Translations under genes and position numbers: made by a program
NCBI GenBank assembly: GCA_030340625.1
Contig: JAOPHQ010006540.1
Location: forward strand, 30,001 to 94,000
From: Merluccius polli
Taxonomy: Eukaryota > Chordata > Actinopteri > Gadiformes > Merlucciidae
DNA length: 64,000 nt
Reading direction: 5' to 3'
The notes under the pieces: generated by a model
What the model saw: only the letters and a program-made list of their open reading frames with translations
The model's database searches: none
Told to the model about the DNA's origin: nothing
In this document: positions 34,611 to 45,243 of the stretch, piece after piece
How positions within the stretch are numbered: position 1 is the first letter of the stretch
Layout: each line of letters starts with the position of its first letter

Positions 34611-36074
34611 AGTGCGAATGCTCGAGCATTCACACTCTAGATATCGAAATCTTTATTATTATTTTTTTTATTATTCTTCCAAACGTTTTTGGCACTCTTC
34701 TCCTTCTTCATACTTTCAGCTACAGAAACCATTCAAATATCAAAATGTTCAGATTTTATGGCATTATGGCTATTTATTCAGATTTTTCATATTCATTCAA
34801 CTTTTCAAGTTATTCTACTTTTTCCACCTTTATTTTTCCAATATAAATCAATGGGCGGACGGCTCTTATTCTTCCAATGCTTTACGTCGTAACTAATTCA
34901 AATTTCAACCGTTTCCCATCGTTCAAACAATTAAACGAATCTAGAGATTTGTATCTATCTAGCCGTGTTCACGAAATTTCGATAGCTGTCTTTTTTCTGT
35001 ATCGCAGTTTTAGTTTCAAATCGTCATATTTTACCATTCGTCCCATTGTAACCGGCGGACCTTCCACTGTTTAAGACGTCGTAACTAATTCATTCACTTT
35101 TCAACCGTTAACCTTCATTAAAAAAATGTCACTAATCTACAGATTTGTATATTCAATAATAACGATATCCAAACGAAATTTCGATAGCATTTATATTTAT
35201 TCAGAATCACAGTTTAAGTTTCGGGTTCTCTTCAGTTGATCTCACAGTTACACATCGATTACACATTGATCTCTGACAGTTACACATCGTAGGCCTAACT
35301 AAATAAATTCTCAATCGTTTACCTTTGTTCAAAAAATGTCACAAATCTACAGACTTGTATATCCCATAATATCCAAAAGAAATTTCGATAGCATTTATAT
35401 TTATTAAGAGTTTCACAGTTTAACTGATTCCTTTTCAGTTGACTTCACGTTGACGCTCGAGCGAGGGGACGTTCAGCAGTGTTGCCAGATTGGGCTGCTT
35501 TTTGAGGATCAGACAGTGTTGCCAGTTTGGGCTACCTTTTGAGGACGTTCAGACAGTGTTGCCAGATAGGGCTACTTTTTGAGGACGTTCAGCAGTGATG
35601 TTACTACTTCAGTTACTTCTACTTCAGCTATTAGTATTACTAATTCAGCTACTACTACTTTCAGCTACTTCTACTATTTCAGCTTCTACTACTACTTTCA
35701 GATTCTTCTACTATTTCAGCTTCTACTACTACATTCAGATTCTTCTACTATTTCAGCTTCTTCTACTACTTTCAGATTCTTCTACTATTTCAGCTTCTAC
35801 TACTACTTTCAGCTTCTTCTACTATTTCAGCTTCTACTACTACTTTCAGATTCTTCAGATCAATTCATTTTATATTTCTGCTTTGCGCTTATCATTCAGC
35901 TTCCAGCATTCACACGCGTTTTCTGCAGGAAATGCATTTTCTAGTTTAGATTTAAAACCACTCCCGCTTATTTTTGACCAATCGGGGCATCTTTTCCCTG
36001 ATTGGTTCGGGGAATTCATCTGGGGGGGGGGGGGGGGGGGTTATTTTCAAAATCGTTCTCTCTTCCACTTTTTT
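34611..36074. repeat. AT-rich repetitive DNA with a TTCTACTA minisatellite
   Basis: Begins with the GCTCGAGCATTCACACTC motif shared with the left side of the preceding element. At 35590-35860 there are repeats of TTCTACTATTTCAGC and TTCTACTACTTTCAG, which translate as Phe/Tyr/Ser runs but are simple sequence. A G-run lies at 36020-36040. No gene was recognised. Confidence 0.6.
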
Positions 36075-36334
36075 CCACTGTCTCTTAAAGGCCGTGGTGC
36101 AGGTTAAACACCACTGTCGATTAATGGGTACATAAAGCACTCAAGATATGTATATAAAGTTAGAAATGTTTCCAAAATGGTGTTAAAGTCTAGTTTTTGT
36201 AGTTTTTGGTAGTAAGGGTTCTTTTTAACGCAATTCAACGATGACGTCACGTGAGGGAGACGTGGAAGGTAGCCTCAGCCTTGTACTAGAACTATGGTGT
36301 CTTCGTTAGAAAATTAAACCTGCACCACGGCCTT
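36075..36334. mobile_element. MITE, TTAAAGGCCGTGGTGCAGG ends
   Basis: Left end TTAAAGGCCGTGGTGCAGGT and right end ACCTGCACCACGGCCTTTAA are inverted repeats. A solitary copy of the right end also occurs at 44652-44680, next to another gene-free stretch. Confidence 0.75.
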
Positions 36335-36699
36335 TAACTTAAAAAAACACTATCAAAATACATCTGCTATTGAAATTATTTTAATACACCACCACAGTAG
36401 CGGTATGCTGCTATAAATGTAATTTTCAGTTTTGATGTCGGGACGTCAACATTGGCGAAACAAATCTATTTTAGTCTCAATAACAACATGCAACGGCGAA
36501 GGCTTTATTTCTTATTTCTCTTTAATTGTGGCAAGACCCACAATTAACATTTATGATGGCCCACAGCCATATAATTTCGAACCGGTCAGACGTGAGAGGG
36601 CGAATGAGGAATTGCCGAGAGCCGATGGCCGTCAAAGACAATGAAATGCATGGTCAGAGGAGAATGAGTGGAGAGTTGGTGAAGTGTCCTGGTGAGTTG

Positions 36700-37103
36700 T
36701 GTCAAGACCACTGGGCTCGAACAGCGGTAGTGACATGGAAGGGAGACCACACCGATTCTATACTTCAATAAATGAATGTTTATTAATGAAATAAAGAATA
36801 ATCAGTAAGTGTAGTGCTTAACCAAATGTGTAGTGTTCATCAGTGTAGCATGGAGTGTAGTGTAAGCAAAAAGGTGTGTGTGGAGCGAGGCTGTAGCCAG
36901 CCGAGTCGACCGACAACCGGAACAGGAGAGAGAGCGAACAAGAAACAGGAAGGCCTATTTATAGGCCTCGTAGTCATCAATTAACCTGCCCAGCCAGGTA
37001 ACAGCTCCACCTGTTGGTCTGGGGGAGACAGACAGACAGCAGCCATTAAACAGACAGACAAAAGGGCAGGCAGCACCACAGCATGGCAAAGCTGGGCGTG
37101 ACA
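36700..37103 (-). repeat. 3' LTR of the Gmr1-like element
   Basis: 404 bp beginning TGTCAAGACCACTGGG and ending CTGGGCGTGACA on the plus strand. Its neighbour on the internal side is the purine-rich tract. GTTG at 36696-36699 is the target duplication. Confidence 0.9.
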
Positions 37104-37333
37104 TCACCCCCCCCTTAAGAACAGAGACCCATTTTAACGGGACTCTGAAAGAACCATCAAACTCCCACAATAGCAATAACAAAATCATAAAGAATCAAAA
37201 ATAAGTAAATTATAACAAAGCTAACATTCACACATTGGAAAGACTAATTCATTCACACCATCTTCATCACATTCTGCAACCAGCAAATCCCGGTATCATG
37301 GACAGCTATTTAAGGCAAGCAGAACAGACACCA

Positions 37334-38944
37334 TTAACCTGACTCATCCGGGGCACGAGAGAGTGCATCAGCCAACACATTCTCCACGCCACGGATGTGC
37401 CGAACAACTAGACGAAAGGGTTGTAAAAATAGTGCCCAACGTAAGAGGCGTTGGTTGGTGGAACTCTTTAATGACTGGAGAAAAGTCAGTGGATTATGGT
37501 CCGAATAAACCACGATGGGATGTAAACCCCCACCCACATAAACCTCGAAGTGTTGAAGTGCCCAAATTAGCGCCAAAGCCTCCTTCTCAATAACAGAGTA
37601 ATTAAACTGGTGTTTGTTAAATTTGCGCGAAAAATAACAAATCGGTTTTTCAACACTACTTTCATCGCTCTGTAAAAGAACGGCCCCCGCCCCAACCTGA
37701 CTCGCGTCAACCTGTAGCTGGAATGGTTGATCCAATTTGGGTGCAGCCAAGACAGGCTCAGAACTCAACAACAACTTGGCGTTTTGGAATGCCTGATGAC
37801 ACTCGGCCGACCAAACAAACTTAACGGTGCTCTTCAATACATTGGTCAGCGGGGAAGCGACAGTGGAAAAATTGCAGCAAAAATTTCGGTAATAACCGAT
37901 CATACCCAGAAAACGCATCAACTCTTTCTTGGTGGACGGTGTGGGAAAGTTCTCTATGGCCACGACCTTCGCGTTTACTGGCCGCACGTTACCTTGGCCG
38001 ACCACCTTACCTAAATAAACAACAGTGGCCTGCGCGAACTCACATTTGGCAAGATTCACCGTAAGAGTTGCTGCCACCAACCTCTGGAACAGTGCGCGAA
38101 TGCGGGCCAGATGTTCTCCCCAGGTGTCGGCGTAGCAAACTACATCATCTAAATAAACCGCACACCCCTCCAACCCGGCAACTACCCTGTTCATGAGACG
38201 TTGGAAGGTTGAGGGGGCGTTACGAAGGCCAAAACTCATCCTGGTATACGAGTACAAACCAGAAGATGTAATAAACGCAGACACCTCCTGCGCTCTCGGT
38301 GTTAGCGGTACCTGGTAGTACCCCTTTAACAAATCAAATGTACTAACGTACCGCGCACTACCGACCTGGTCCACACAATCCTCCATACGAGGCAACGGAA
38401 AAGAGTCGGGCTTGGTCAATGCATTGACCTTTCTATAGTCCGTACAAAACCTGTATGTATGATCTGATTTTTTAACCAACAAACACGGCGATGCCCAGCT
38501 GGAATATGACGGATTGGCTAGGCCATTGTCCAGAAGATACTGTACACTGGCCTCCATACTCTTTCGCTTTTCTAGAGGAACTCGATAAAACCTCTGCCTA
38601 ACTGGGCAAGCCCCCTGTGTGTCAATATCATGCTCAATGAGACTTGTGCAAGTCGGAGTGTCGGAAAATAAAGACAAAAACTCAGAAATCAAAGATTTAA
38701 ACTCATCGCGCTGTTCCCCACTTAAATGCGCCAACAAGCTATCCAAGTCAGCCAGCTTCTGCGTATTCTTGAGACGTCCCTGTAAAACTGCCTCGTCAGG
38801 AACCTGCACCCCATCCTCAGCTGCCACCTGAGCGATGTTCGGCGGCCCCTCTACAACGACAAGCCCCACAGGACTCCCAGCGTGACCACTCGCCACCCCC
38901 GAAGATGCGGAGTAGTACGGCTTCAACAGATTAATATGGCACAG
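37334..38944 (-). CDS. Reverse transcriptase and RNase H of the Gmr1-like element
   Basis: Ty3/gypsy-type RT: YRFCTDYRKVNALTKPDSFP, YVSTFDLLKGYYQVPL, FGLRNAPSTFQRLMN and the catalytic YLDD box. RNase H follows (PFQLQVDASQVGAGAVLLQ, IEKEALALIWALQHF, YSDHNPLTFL, ADALSRAPDESG). It is in the same frame as the upstream protease-integrase part, from which a single TAG separates it. Alternatively that TAG could be a programmed readthrough site, though nothing in the sequence proves it. No integrase follows, so the enzyme order is reversed from ordinary gypsy elements. Confidence 0.92.
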   Translation of the reverse strand: MCHINLLKPYYSASSGVASGHAGSPVGLVVVEGPPNIAQVAAEDGVQVPDEAVLQGRLKNTQKLADLDSLLAHLSGEQRDEFKSLISEFLSLFSDTPTCTSLIEHDIDTQGACPVRQRFYRVPLEKRKSMEASVQYLLDNGLANPSYSSWASPCLLVKKSDHTYRFCTDYRKVNALTKPDSFPLPRMEDCVDQVGSARYVSTFDLLKGYYQVPLTPRAQEVSAFITSSGLYSYTRMSFGLRNAPSTFQRLMNRVVAGLEGCAVYLDDVVCYADTWGEHLARIRALFQRLVAATLTVNLAKCEFAQATVVYLGKVVGQGNVRPVNAKVVAIENFPTPSTKKELMRFLGMIGYYRNFCCNFSTVASPLTNVLKSTVKFVWSAECHQAFQNAKLLLSSEPVLAAPKLDQPFQLQVDASQVGAGAVLLQSDESSVEKPICYFSRKFNKHQFNYSVIEKEALALIWALQHFEVYVGGGLHPIVVYSDHNPLTFLQSLKSSTNQRLLRWALFLQPFRLVVRHIRGVENVLADALSRAPDESG

Positions 38945-41041
38945 CTACGTCGATCTCTTGCGTTCAGGAGTAGACAACACATAATTTGTCTCCGAGACCT
39001 GACGCATGATGGTAAAAGGACCTGAGTACTTCGCTGTTAAAGGCGAACCTGGAATGGGCAGCAGTGCTACCACTTGATCACCAGGATTAAAGACCCTGGC
39101 CTCTGCCTTGCGATCATACCGCTGTTTCATTTTTCCCTGAGCCGCACTTAAATGTTCACAAGCCAATTTCCAAGATAAAAACAATTTACGGCGGAACCCA
39201 TCCACATACTCCACTAAACTGGCAGGGGTTTTAGACTGGTCAAATTCAGCGTTCAAGACAGACAACGATGTTCGTACTTTGTGACCAAACACTAAATCAT
39301 TGGGACAAAACCCCGTGCTTTCTTGAATAACCCCACGGGCAGCCAACAAGAGCCATGGTAAAGCTTCTTCCCAATCCCTCTTCATTTCCACGCAATATGC
39401 ACGTAACAAGGATTTCAAAGTTGCGTGAAAGCGTTCCAGCGCCCCCTGGCTTTGAGCATGATAGGCACTGCTCAGATGGTGCTTCACACGCAACAGTCTC
39501 AACGCCGCCGCAAACGTCTTGGAGGTGAAGTTAGAGCCTCTATCGCTTTGAATGATCTTCGGGATACCAAAAACAGAAATAAACTGTGACAAACATTTCA
39601 TTATGGACTTTGTGGTTATCGCCCTTAAGGCATACGCAGCAGGATACCGCGTCGCTTGGCACATTACTGTAAACAGATATATACATCCCGTCTTAGATGG
39701 AGTTAGAGGACCTACACAATCAATAATGATGTGTTCAAAAGGCGTGCCTACGGACGGAATGGGCTGTAGGGGAGCCGGCTTAATGGTAGCATTCGGCTTC
39801 CCTGCTACTTGACAAACATGACAAGTCCTGACAAACCTCATTACATCCCGCTTAACGCGTGGCCAATAAAAATGCCGCAGTATGTAATTATAGGTCTTCT
39901 TAACACCAAAATGTCCAGACTCTACACCGTGTGCCGTTTTCAAAACTAAATCACGATACTTATCAGGTACCACGACCTGCATCACCTGATCTGCCACATC
40001 AGGATCAGCACAAAATAGCCACTTTCGAAGCAAAACCCCATTCTGCACAAGATAACCCCTACCGGGATCAGATGCAGCCAAAGCGAAAAATTTCTCCAGA
40101 CTCTGATCTTTTCCCTGAGCTTCGACCAGCTCATCATAAGACAAAGACGCAGGTAATTCAGGAACAAACAAACCAGCAACAGACATCTTAGACACATCAG
40201 ATGGTGACTCTACCTGCGCGCGAGCCATTGCACGCGTCACAGCGCAGGCAGTAAAAACCTCCGGAAAGTCTTGCAGACACTTATCTGGCTCCGCTAATGG
40301 CAAAGGTGCAACTGTAACCACAGGCGGTGGAGACACTAAACACCCACCCAGATTGTTTCCCAAAATGATATGAATACCATCTACAGGTAGAGAGGGTCTC
40401 ACGGCAATTGTAACCTCGCCATTTACAAAACCTGAAAATAACTGAATCCGATGTAAAGGCACCGGAAAAGGCTGGAGGCCTATCCCGCAAATTAAAACAC
40501 ACTTGCCTGTGTCTGATACTGGAGACAATGGCAAGACTGAAGCACAAATAAAGCTCTCTGAGGCTCCTGTGTCCCTCAAGATTTTCACTGGGACTCTGTG
40601 CGCATCTCCTACCAATGAGACAAAACCGTCACTAATGAACGGCGCATAGTCCGACACATCGGACACTCCAGATGTTACACGCTTATCACTAGACACAGCT
40701 TCAAGATCTTTCCTCTCATCAGGCTGAACGACATTTAAAACCTCCATATCAATCATAGCCGGCTTCTCTGGATGCGAAATAGAAAAAACACAAGCAACAG
40801 CGTTTCCATGGTCAGTTTCAGCCTTATTTCGGGTACGCAACACTGGACACTCTTTCTTCCAATGTCCTACCTCCAAACAATAATTGCATCTCTCCCCAAC
40901 ACTAGTGTCCCGTGCTTTATTCTTCGTTGGAGGATGAAATTTAACAAAAGGGGCAGCGTTAACACGACCTGAGCGATATTGGTTACGGTCATTCTCATAA
41001 CGTGAAGGATATTCACGCACTTTGCCTTTGTGCGTCAACAC
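38945..41041 (-). CDS. Zinc knuckle, protease and integrase of the Gmr1-like element
   Basis: Domains in order: CCHC zinc knuckle (CNYCLEVGHWKKEC), aspartic protease (VKILRDTGASESF), HHCC zinc domain of integrase (HFGVKKTYNYILRHFYWP, CHVCQ), DDE catalytic core (IIDCVGPLTP, QSDRGSNFTS, GALERFHATLKS) and a C-terminal LPIPGSPLTAKYSGPF segment of the type seen in gypsy integrases. It ends at TAG (38945-38947) after RKRST. The 5' side joins gag in frame if the hAT element and one copy of its target duplication are ignored. Confidence 0.92.
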   Translation of the reverse strand: MLTHKGKVREYPSRYENDRNQYRSGRVNAAPFVKFHPPTKNKARDTSVGERCNYCLEVGHWKKECPVLRTRNKAETDHGNAVACVFSISHPEKPAMIDMEVLNVVQPDERKDLEAVSSDKRVTSGVSDVSDYAPFISDGFVSLVGDAHRVPVKILRDTGASESFICASVLPLSPVSDTGKCVLICGIGLQPFPVPLHRIQLFSGFVNGEVTIAVRPSLPVDGIHIILGNNLGGCLVSPPPVVTVAPLPLAEPDKCLQDFPEVFTACAVTRAMARAQVESPSDVSKMSVAGLFVPELPASLSYDELVEAQGKDQSLEKFFALAASDPGRGYLVQNGVLLRKWLFCADPDVADQVMQVVVPDKYRDLVLKTAHGVESGHFGVKKTYNYILRHFYWPRVKRDVMRFVRTCHVCQVAGKPNATIKPAPLQPIPSVGTPFEHIIIDCVGPLTPSKTGCIYLFTVMCQATRYPAAYALRAITTKSIMKCLSQFISVFGIPKIIQSDRGSNFTSKTFAAALRLLRVKHHLSSAYHAQSQGALERFHATLKSLLRAYCVEMKRDWEEALPWLLLAARGVIQESTGFCPNDLVFGHKVRTSLSVLNAEFDQSKTPASLVEYVDGFRRKLFLSWKLACEHLSAAQGKMKQRYDRKAEARVFNPGDQVVALLPIPGSPLTAKYSGPFTIMRQVSETNYVLSTPERKRST

Positions 41042-41052
41042 AAAGCCGTCGG

Positions 41053-41921
41053 TAGGGTTGGGTATCGAGGATCGATTGGAACCGGGACTAGCTTTCCGAT
41101 TCTCCCGGAATCGTTGCAGAATTTAACTTTCGGTTCCTAGTTTCGATTCCTAGCCCGCCGACCGGAAGAAGAAGCACCCAAACACTAAGAAGCGTCCACC
41201 GGAAATGTTTACATTTTACCGCAAGTCGCAACAGCAGCTAGTGAATGACTGCACAGTGGTCAGGATCAAACTGATTTATTTCGTGTACTTTTCTTATCAA
41301 CATTATTTGCTCCGGTCGCTGTAACGTGCCTCTCTCTCATCCACTCCAAAAACTCACACACACACTCACTCTACCCCACCCACTCCGCATACGAGCCTGC
41401 GGCTTAAAGGGCCAGTCCCTAATTTTACAACAGCGGAAATCTGTCCGGTTTTCATCTTCTGTTCATTCTGTTTACATATTATTATTATTATTATTAATAT
41501 GTCGATTCGACATATTAATAATAATAATAATAATGGCTATTCTGCTCCAGATTAGCCCATCAGTGGAGGCATGTTAACATGTTTCATGAGTTAAAAATAA
41601 AGTTAAAGTGTACCTCTGCAAAATGTATTCATTATTTATAATATTATTATATTCAAGTTCATAGATTTGATATTTGTATTGTAGTTTAAAACAGCCCTCT
41701 GAGAAATTCATAGTAAAGTTCATAAAAAGTTCATAGAATTAAAATTGATGAAGGTCAGACTATTTCATTCAGAAAGACCATTGGATAGCTGGCTCATTTA
41801 AAACAAATTTTTACCCTGCCTCTTAAAAGAATCGGAATCGAGAATCATTAGGAACCGGAATCGAAACAAGGAATCGGAATCGGAATCGGAATCGCTCAAA
41901 TTCAAACGATACCCAACCCTA
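41053..41921. mobile_element. hAT-type element inserted in the retrotransposon gag-pol frame
   Basis: 869 bp with inverted ends TAGGGTTGGGTATCGAGG and CGATACCCAACCCTA, flanked on both sides by the 8-bp duplication GCCGTCGG (41045-41052, 41922-41929). The interior has a GGAATCGGAATC repeat and no transposase. It is younger than the retrotransposon it interrupts. Confidence 0.88.
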
Positions 41922-42032
41922 GCCGTCGGCGAGGACAGCGGCCTCCGCAACAGTCTTCACTTCATGCTCATTCACATAAACAGTAATCCTCTCGGGCAAG
42001 ATATTTTTAAACTGCTCCAAGATAAGCAAATC

Positions 42033-42914
42033 TCACAGTGCATCAAATGTTTCCACACCCTCAGCGGCAAGCCAACGATTGAAAAAACTACTCAATTCTC
42101 TTGCCACTTCGGTATGGGTTTGTTCTTCACCTTTTCGCCAGTCTCTGAAACGCTGCCGATACGCTTCTGGAATGAGTTCATAACATTTCAAGACTGCTTG
42201 CTTTACTATGTCATAAACTTTTCTATCGGCAGGTGTTAAAGCCACAAAAGCCTCCTGCACGCGGCCAACTAATACAGTTTGCAAAAGTATAGTTTTGTCC
42301 TCGTCATCCCAATTACGACCAGCGGCTATATTTTCAAATAAGGAGAAAAAGATATCTGGATCCCGTTCGTTGAATTTTGGTAGAAATTTAATCATACCAG
42401 CTAAGTCTGACTTACCGCTAGATTTATTTCGGTCAACTTTGCCCTCTGCAAGTAGTCTCAGTCTGGTTCTTTCTACCTCTCGTTCCTGCTCTTGGTGTTT
42501 AAGTTTTTCCATTTCTAACCAACGGTCTTTCTCTTTTTCTTGTGCTTCCAACTGTTTCAGCTCCAACTCTAATTTCCTTTTCTCTAGTGCCATGTCCATC
42601 TGTAATTTTAACAGCTCTCTTTGCTGTTCAAAGGTTAAATCGCTGGACTCAGACTCCGTTGTAGGCCCAAGCATATTGGCAACAATGTCAGCTTGAGTTT
42701 CTGAACCAGGATTTATTGGTGTTAAAACCGGCAAAATCTGTTTCTCCTTTAAAAATTCCCGAATAAAACCAACCAAATTTTTCTTCTTAGCGGATTTTAA
42801 CACGGAGGGCAACTCGATCCTGTAATTATCGGCTACCTTCCACAATTGTTCCTTTGTTAACTCCACTAACAAACGTTCAGACGGAGCTGCCACAAACTCC
42901 TCCAACGTGACCAT
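42033..42914 (-). CDS. Gag of the Gmr1-like element, ended by an in-frame TGA
   Basis: The start chosen is the ATG at 42914 (MVTLEEFVAAPSERLLVEL), typical for fish gag proteins; an upstream ATG at 43007 adds an unlikely hydrophobic lead. A long charged coiled-coil segment (KRKLELELKQLEAQEKEKD) is followed by a SCAN/capsid-like region (FLPKFNERDPDIFFSLFENI, RWLAAEGVETFDAL). TGA at 42033-42035 falls within this conserved region, and the same frame stays open downstream to the hAT insertion. It is therefore a premature stop. Confidence 0.82.
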   Translation of the reverse strand: MVTLEEFVAAPSERLLVELTKEQLWKVADNYRIELPSVLKSAKKKNLVGFIREFLKEKQILPVLTPINPGSETQADIVANMLGPTTESESSDLTFEQQRELLKLQMDMALEKRKLELELKQLEAQEKEKDRWLEMEKLKHQEQEREVERTRLRLLAEGKVDRNKSSGKSDLAGMIKFLPKFNERDPDIFFSLFENIAAGRNWDDEDKTILLQTVLVGRVQEAFVALTPADRKVYDIVKQAVLKCYELIPEAYRQRFRDWRKGEEQTHTEVARELSSFFNRWLAAEGVETFDAL

Positions 42915-43458
42915 CGGTACACTTCCAATTGGCAACAGAAACAACCAATGTGAAAATATAACAAAAACTAACCAAAACCTGCTCTCTTTACCATGCATCC
43001 AACCCAAACTGGTTACAAAGCCTAATACAGTTAGGATAACTGGACAAACTAACCCTGGAGCATCCCCCTAACATTTACCCCCCTCTATTCTGCCCTAACT
43101 TCGCACTGAGCCCAAGAACGAGGATCATTTACTCACCGAAACCAGTGGAGACGTGCCGCCTCGACCGAAGCCAACTTGGCCGTTTCTCCCCGGAGGTGCC
43201 CTCGCCCAGACTCCAGTGACTGCAGCAGCCTAAACCCAGCGCCGAAGCACTCTGAATGGGGAAAAACGATCACTCCAAAGGATTCTGTGTCCAGCCACCC
43301 AACTGCAACCGAACTCTGTCAACCAAATGGCTGAAGGGAAAAAAAAACGCTCCTTACCTAACTTACAATCCTACACACACAAAAAAAAACAATCAGTGTG
43401 CTTCTCCCAACCAATCAACGAACCAAAATTTGGATTCAAAAAGCGGCGAGCCCCCACA

Positions 43459-43862
43459 TGTCAAGACCACTGGGCTCGAACAGCGGTAGTGACATGGATG
43501 GGAGACCACACCGATTCTATACTTCAACAAATGAATGTTTCTTAATGAAATAAAGAATAATCAGTAAGTGTAGTGCTTAACCAAATGTGTAGTGTTCATC
43601 AGTGTAGCATGGAGTGTAGTGTAAGCAAAAAGGTGTGTGTGGAGCGAGGCTGTAGCCAGCCGAGCCGACCGACAACCGGAACAGGAGAGAGAGCGAACAA
43701 GAAACAGGAAGGCCTATTTATAGGCCTCGTAGTCATCAATTAACCTGCCCAGCCAGGTAACAGCTCCACCTGTTGGTCTGGGGGAGACAGACAGAGAGCA
43801 GCCATTAAACAGACAGACAAAAGGGCAGGCAGCACCACAGCACGGCAAAGCTGGGCGTGACA
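43459..43862 (-). repeat. 5' LTR of the Gmr1-like element
   Basis: 404 bp, about 98.5 percent identical to the 3' LTR by eye. GTTG follows at 43863-43866. The primer-binding site lies immediately inside at 43440-43458. Confidence 0.9.
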
Positions 43863-43926
43863 GTTGCTAGCTACCATTTAGAAACGCAGCAACGAGCGCT
43901 GGAGCTAGTCTATGAACAGCAGTGCA

Positions 43927-44682
43927 TAGGGTTGCCAACCGTCCCTTGAAAAACGGAATCGTCCCGTATTTAGAAACAAAAGCTCCCGTATTGAGCTGAA
44001 AAGGGACGCACTTTGTCCCGTATTACTGTGAGAGTCAAAAAATAGTCAGTAAAATGCCAATGGAAAATGAATAACAGGGCGCTTTATATGGACATTTACG
44101 GTAAAGTTGTTCCCGGGCCCTGTCCTGCTCTGTGACCAATGAGCTGACAGCATATTCACACACGAGTATGACGATACAGAATACGGTCATCCCATTGGTC
44201 GAGGTACTGTCGCTCACGGAGAAGATAGCGGAAGACAACAAAGCAGCATGGGTGACGCTGACAGTGACACAGACGCCGGCACTGCTTTACGGGGCGGTAC
44301 ACCTTCGAGCAGCAATACGATTAGTACATCAACTACTGCAAATACTGTTGATAGATTGATAGATAAATGCTATATGTATTTATCTATTTATCTGTATAAT
44401 CTGCTGAACAATTTCTTACTAGTCTCTCTCTACTCGTCTCTCTCAATGGTCTCAAGGCGGGCTTTGGTCTGTCGTCTCCCCGACGTAACGTCATGCAATG
44501 CATTGTGGGGGAAATGAGAATCATTCGCAAACTGCTAAAATAGAACCTACTTTTTCGTATTATATTACGTTTTGTGATACCCAACAACATCAAATACAAT
44601 GAATAACAGTTTAAATGTTTATTACCAACAAGCAAATGCGCAAATTCGTTAGAAAATTAAACCTGCACCACGGCCTTTAAAC
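43927..44682. mobile_element. Possible DNA transposon remnants (TTGCCAACCGTCCC, ACCTGCACCACGGCC)
   Basis: AGGGTTGCCAACCGTCCCTTG at about 43928 resembles a fish hAT terminus. A short frame beginning MGDADSDTDAGTA lies at 44248. At 44652-44680 there is a solitary end of the MITE family seen at 36075-36334. Complete element borders were not found. Confidence 0.35.
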
Positions 44683-44689
44683 TCTCAAA

Positions 44690-45243
44690 TGTTACCTACA
44701 GCACGTTAGTCTTGTCATTACACTTTCAATTCTTCTCCCAAGCTCCTTTTAATAATAATACAAATATTGAAGTGAATGAAGTAATATACATACAAAGCAA
44801 TTTAGGCCAACTTTTTGCGAGAGTGTCATTTTAAAATTCACTTCATGTCAATTTTCGTCGAGTTTCCAACCAATCAATTGTTATGATTCTAGGTAATCAT
44901 TCGTTGTCATTTTCCGTTTTGTCGTCTCGTTTATTCCTGATGTAAAAGGACCTTGAACCTGAAAGTAAAGACTAATTGCAATCGTTCTGAGCATAGAGGT
45001 AGAACATAACATAGTTGAACTTAACTTTTAGTCTCATTAGAGTAAAGGTCAATGGAAGCCACAGCCATGGGCCTCCTCCTTCTTGAAACTCCGCCCATGG
45101 CAGACCGCGCCTCCAGCTACCCTGGCATAGTGGTTGTCTGTCAGATGCTAGACATGAAGAAGGAACAGGTTGAGTAGCTATGGTATCAAGGCTTATTGAA
45201 CATAGGGTCGTGATGGTTACCAGATAGAGAGATTTAAATCGCC
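44690..45243 (+). promoter_or_regulatory. Region upstream of PTH-receptor signal-peptide exon
   Basis: AT-rich DNA with no transposon ends recognised, leading into the signal-peptide exon at 45244. It may hold the promoter or an upstream untranslated exon. No TATA box or other element is convincing. Confidence 0.25.

Larger units (their letters stand above)
36700..43862 (-). mobile_element. Gmr1-like LTR retrotransposon (Ty3/gypsy RT, integrase before RT)
   Basis: Two 404-bp LTRs (36700-37103 and 43459-43862, TGTCA...TGACA), differing at about six sites, are bounded by GTTG on both sides. On the minus strand the order is LTR, primer site (TGGGGGCTCG..., beginning like a proline-tRNA site), gag, zinc knuckle, protease, integrase, reverse transcriptase, RNase H, polypurine tract (AAGGGGGGGGTGA), LTR. 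Integrase upstream of RT with a gypsy-type RT is the hallmark of Gmr1-type elements. Gag and pol lie in one frame, interrupted by TGA at 42033-42035, a hAT insertion (41053-41921) and TAG at 38945-38947. This copy is therefore inactive. Confidence 0.88.

Noticed and set aside
35579..36107. Phe/Tyr/Ser-rich frames of 121 and 170 codons
   Set aside because: Low-complexity translation of TTCTACTA repeats; adjacent frames give equally repetitive products.
31000..45243. Host gene between taco1 and the PTH-receptor gene
   Set aside because: All substantial frames in this interval belong to mobile elements or simple repeats. No other conserved vertebrate exon was recognised on either strand.
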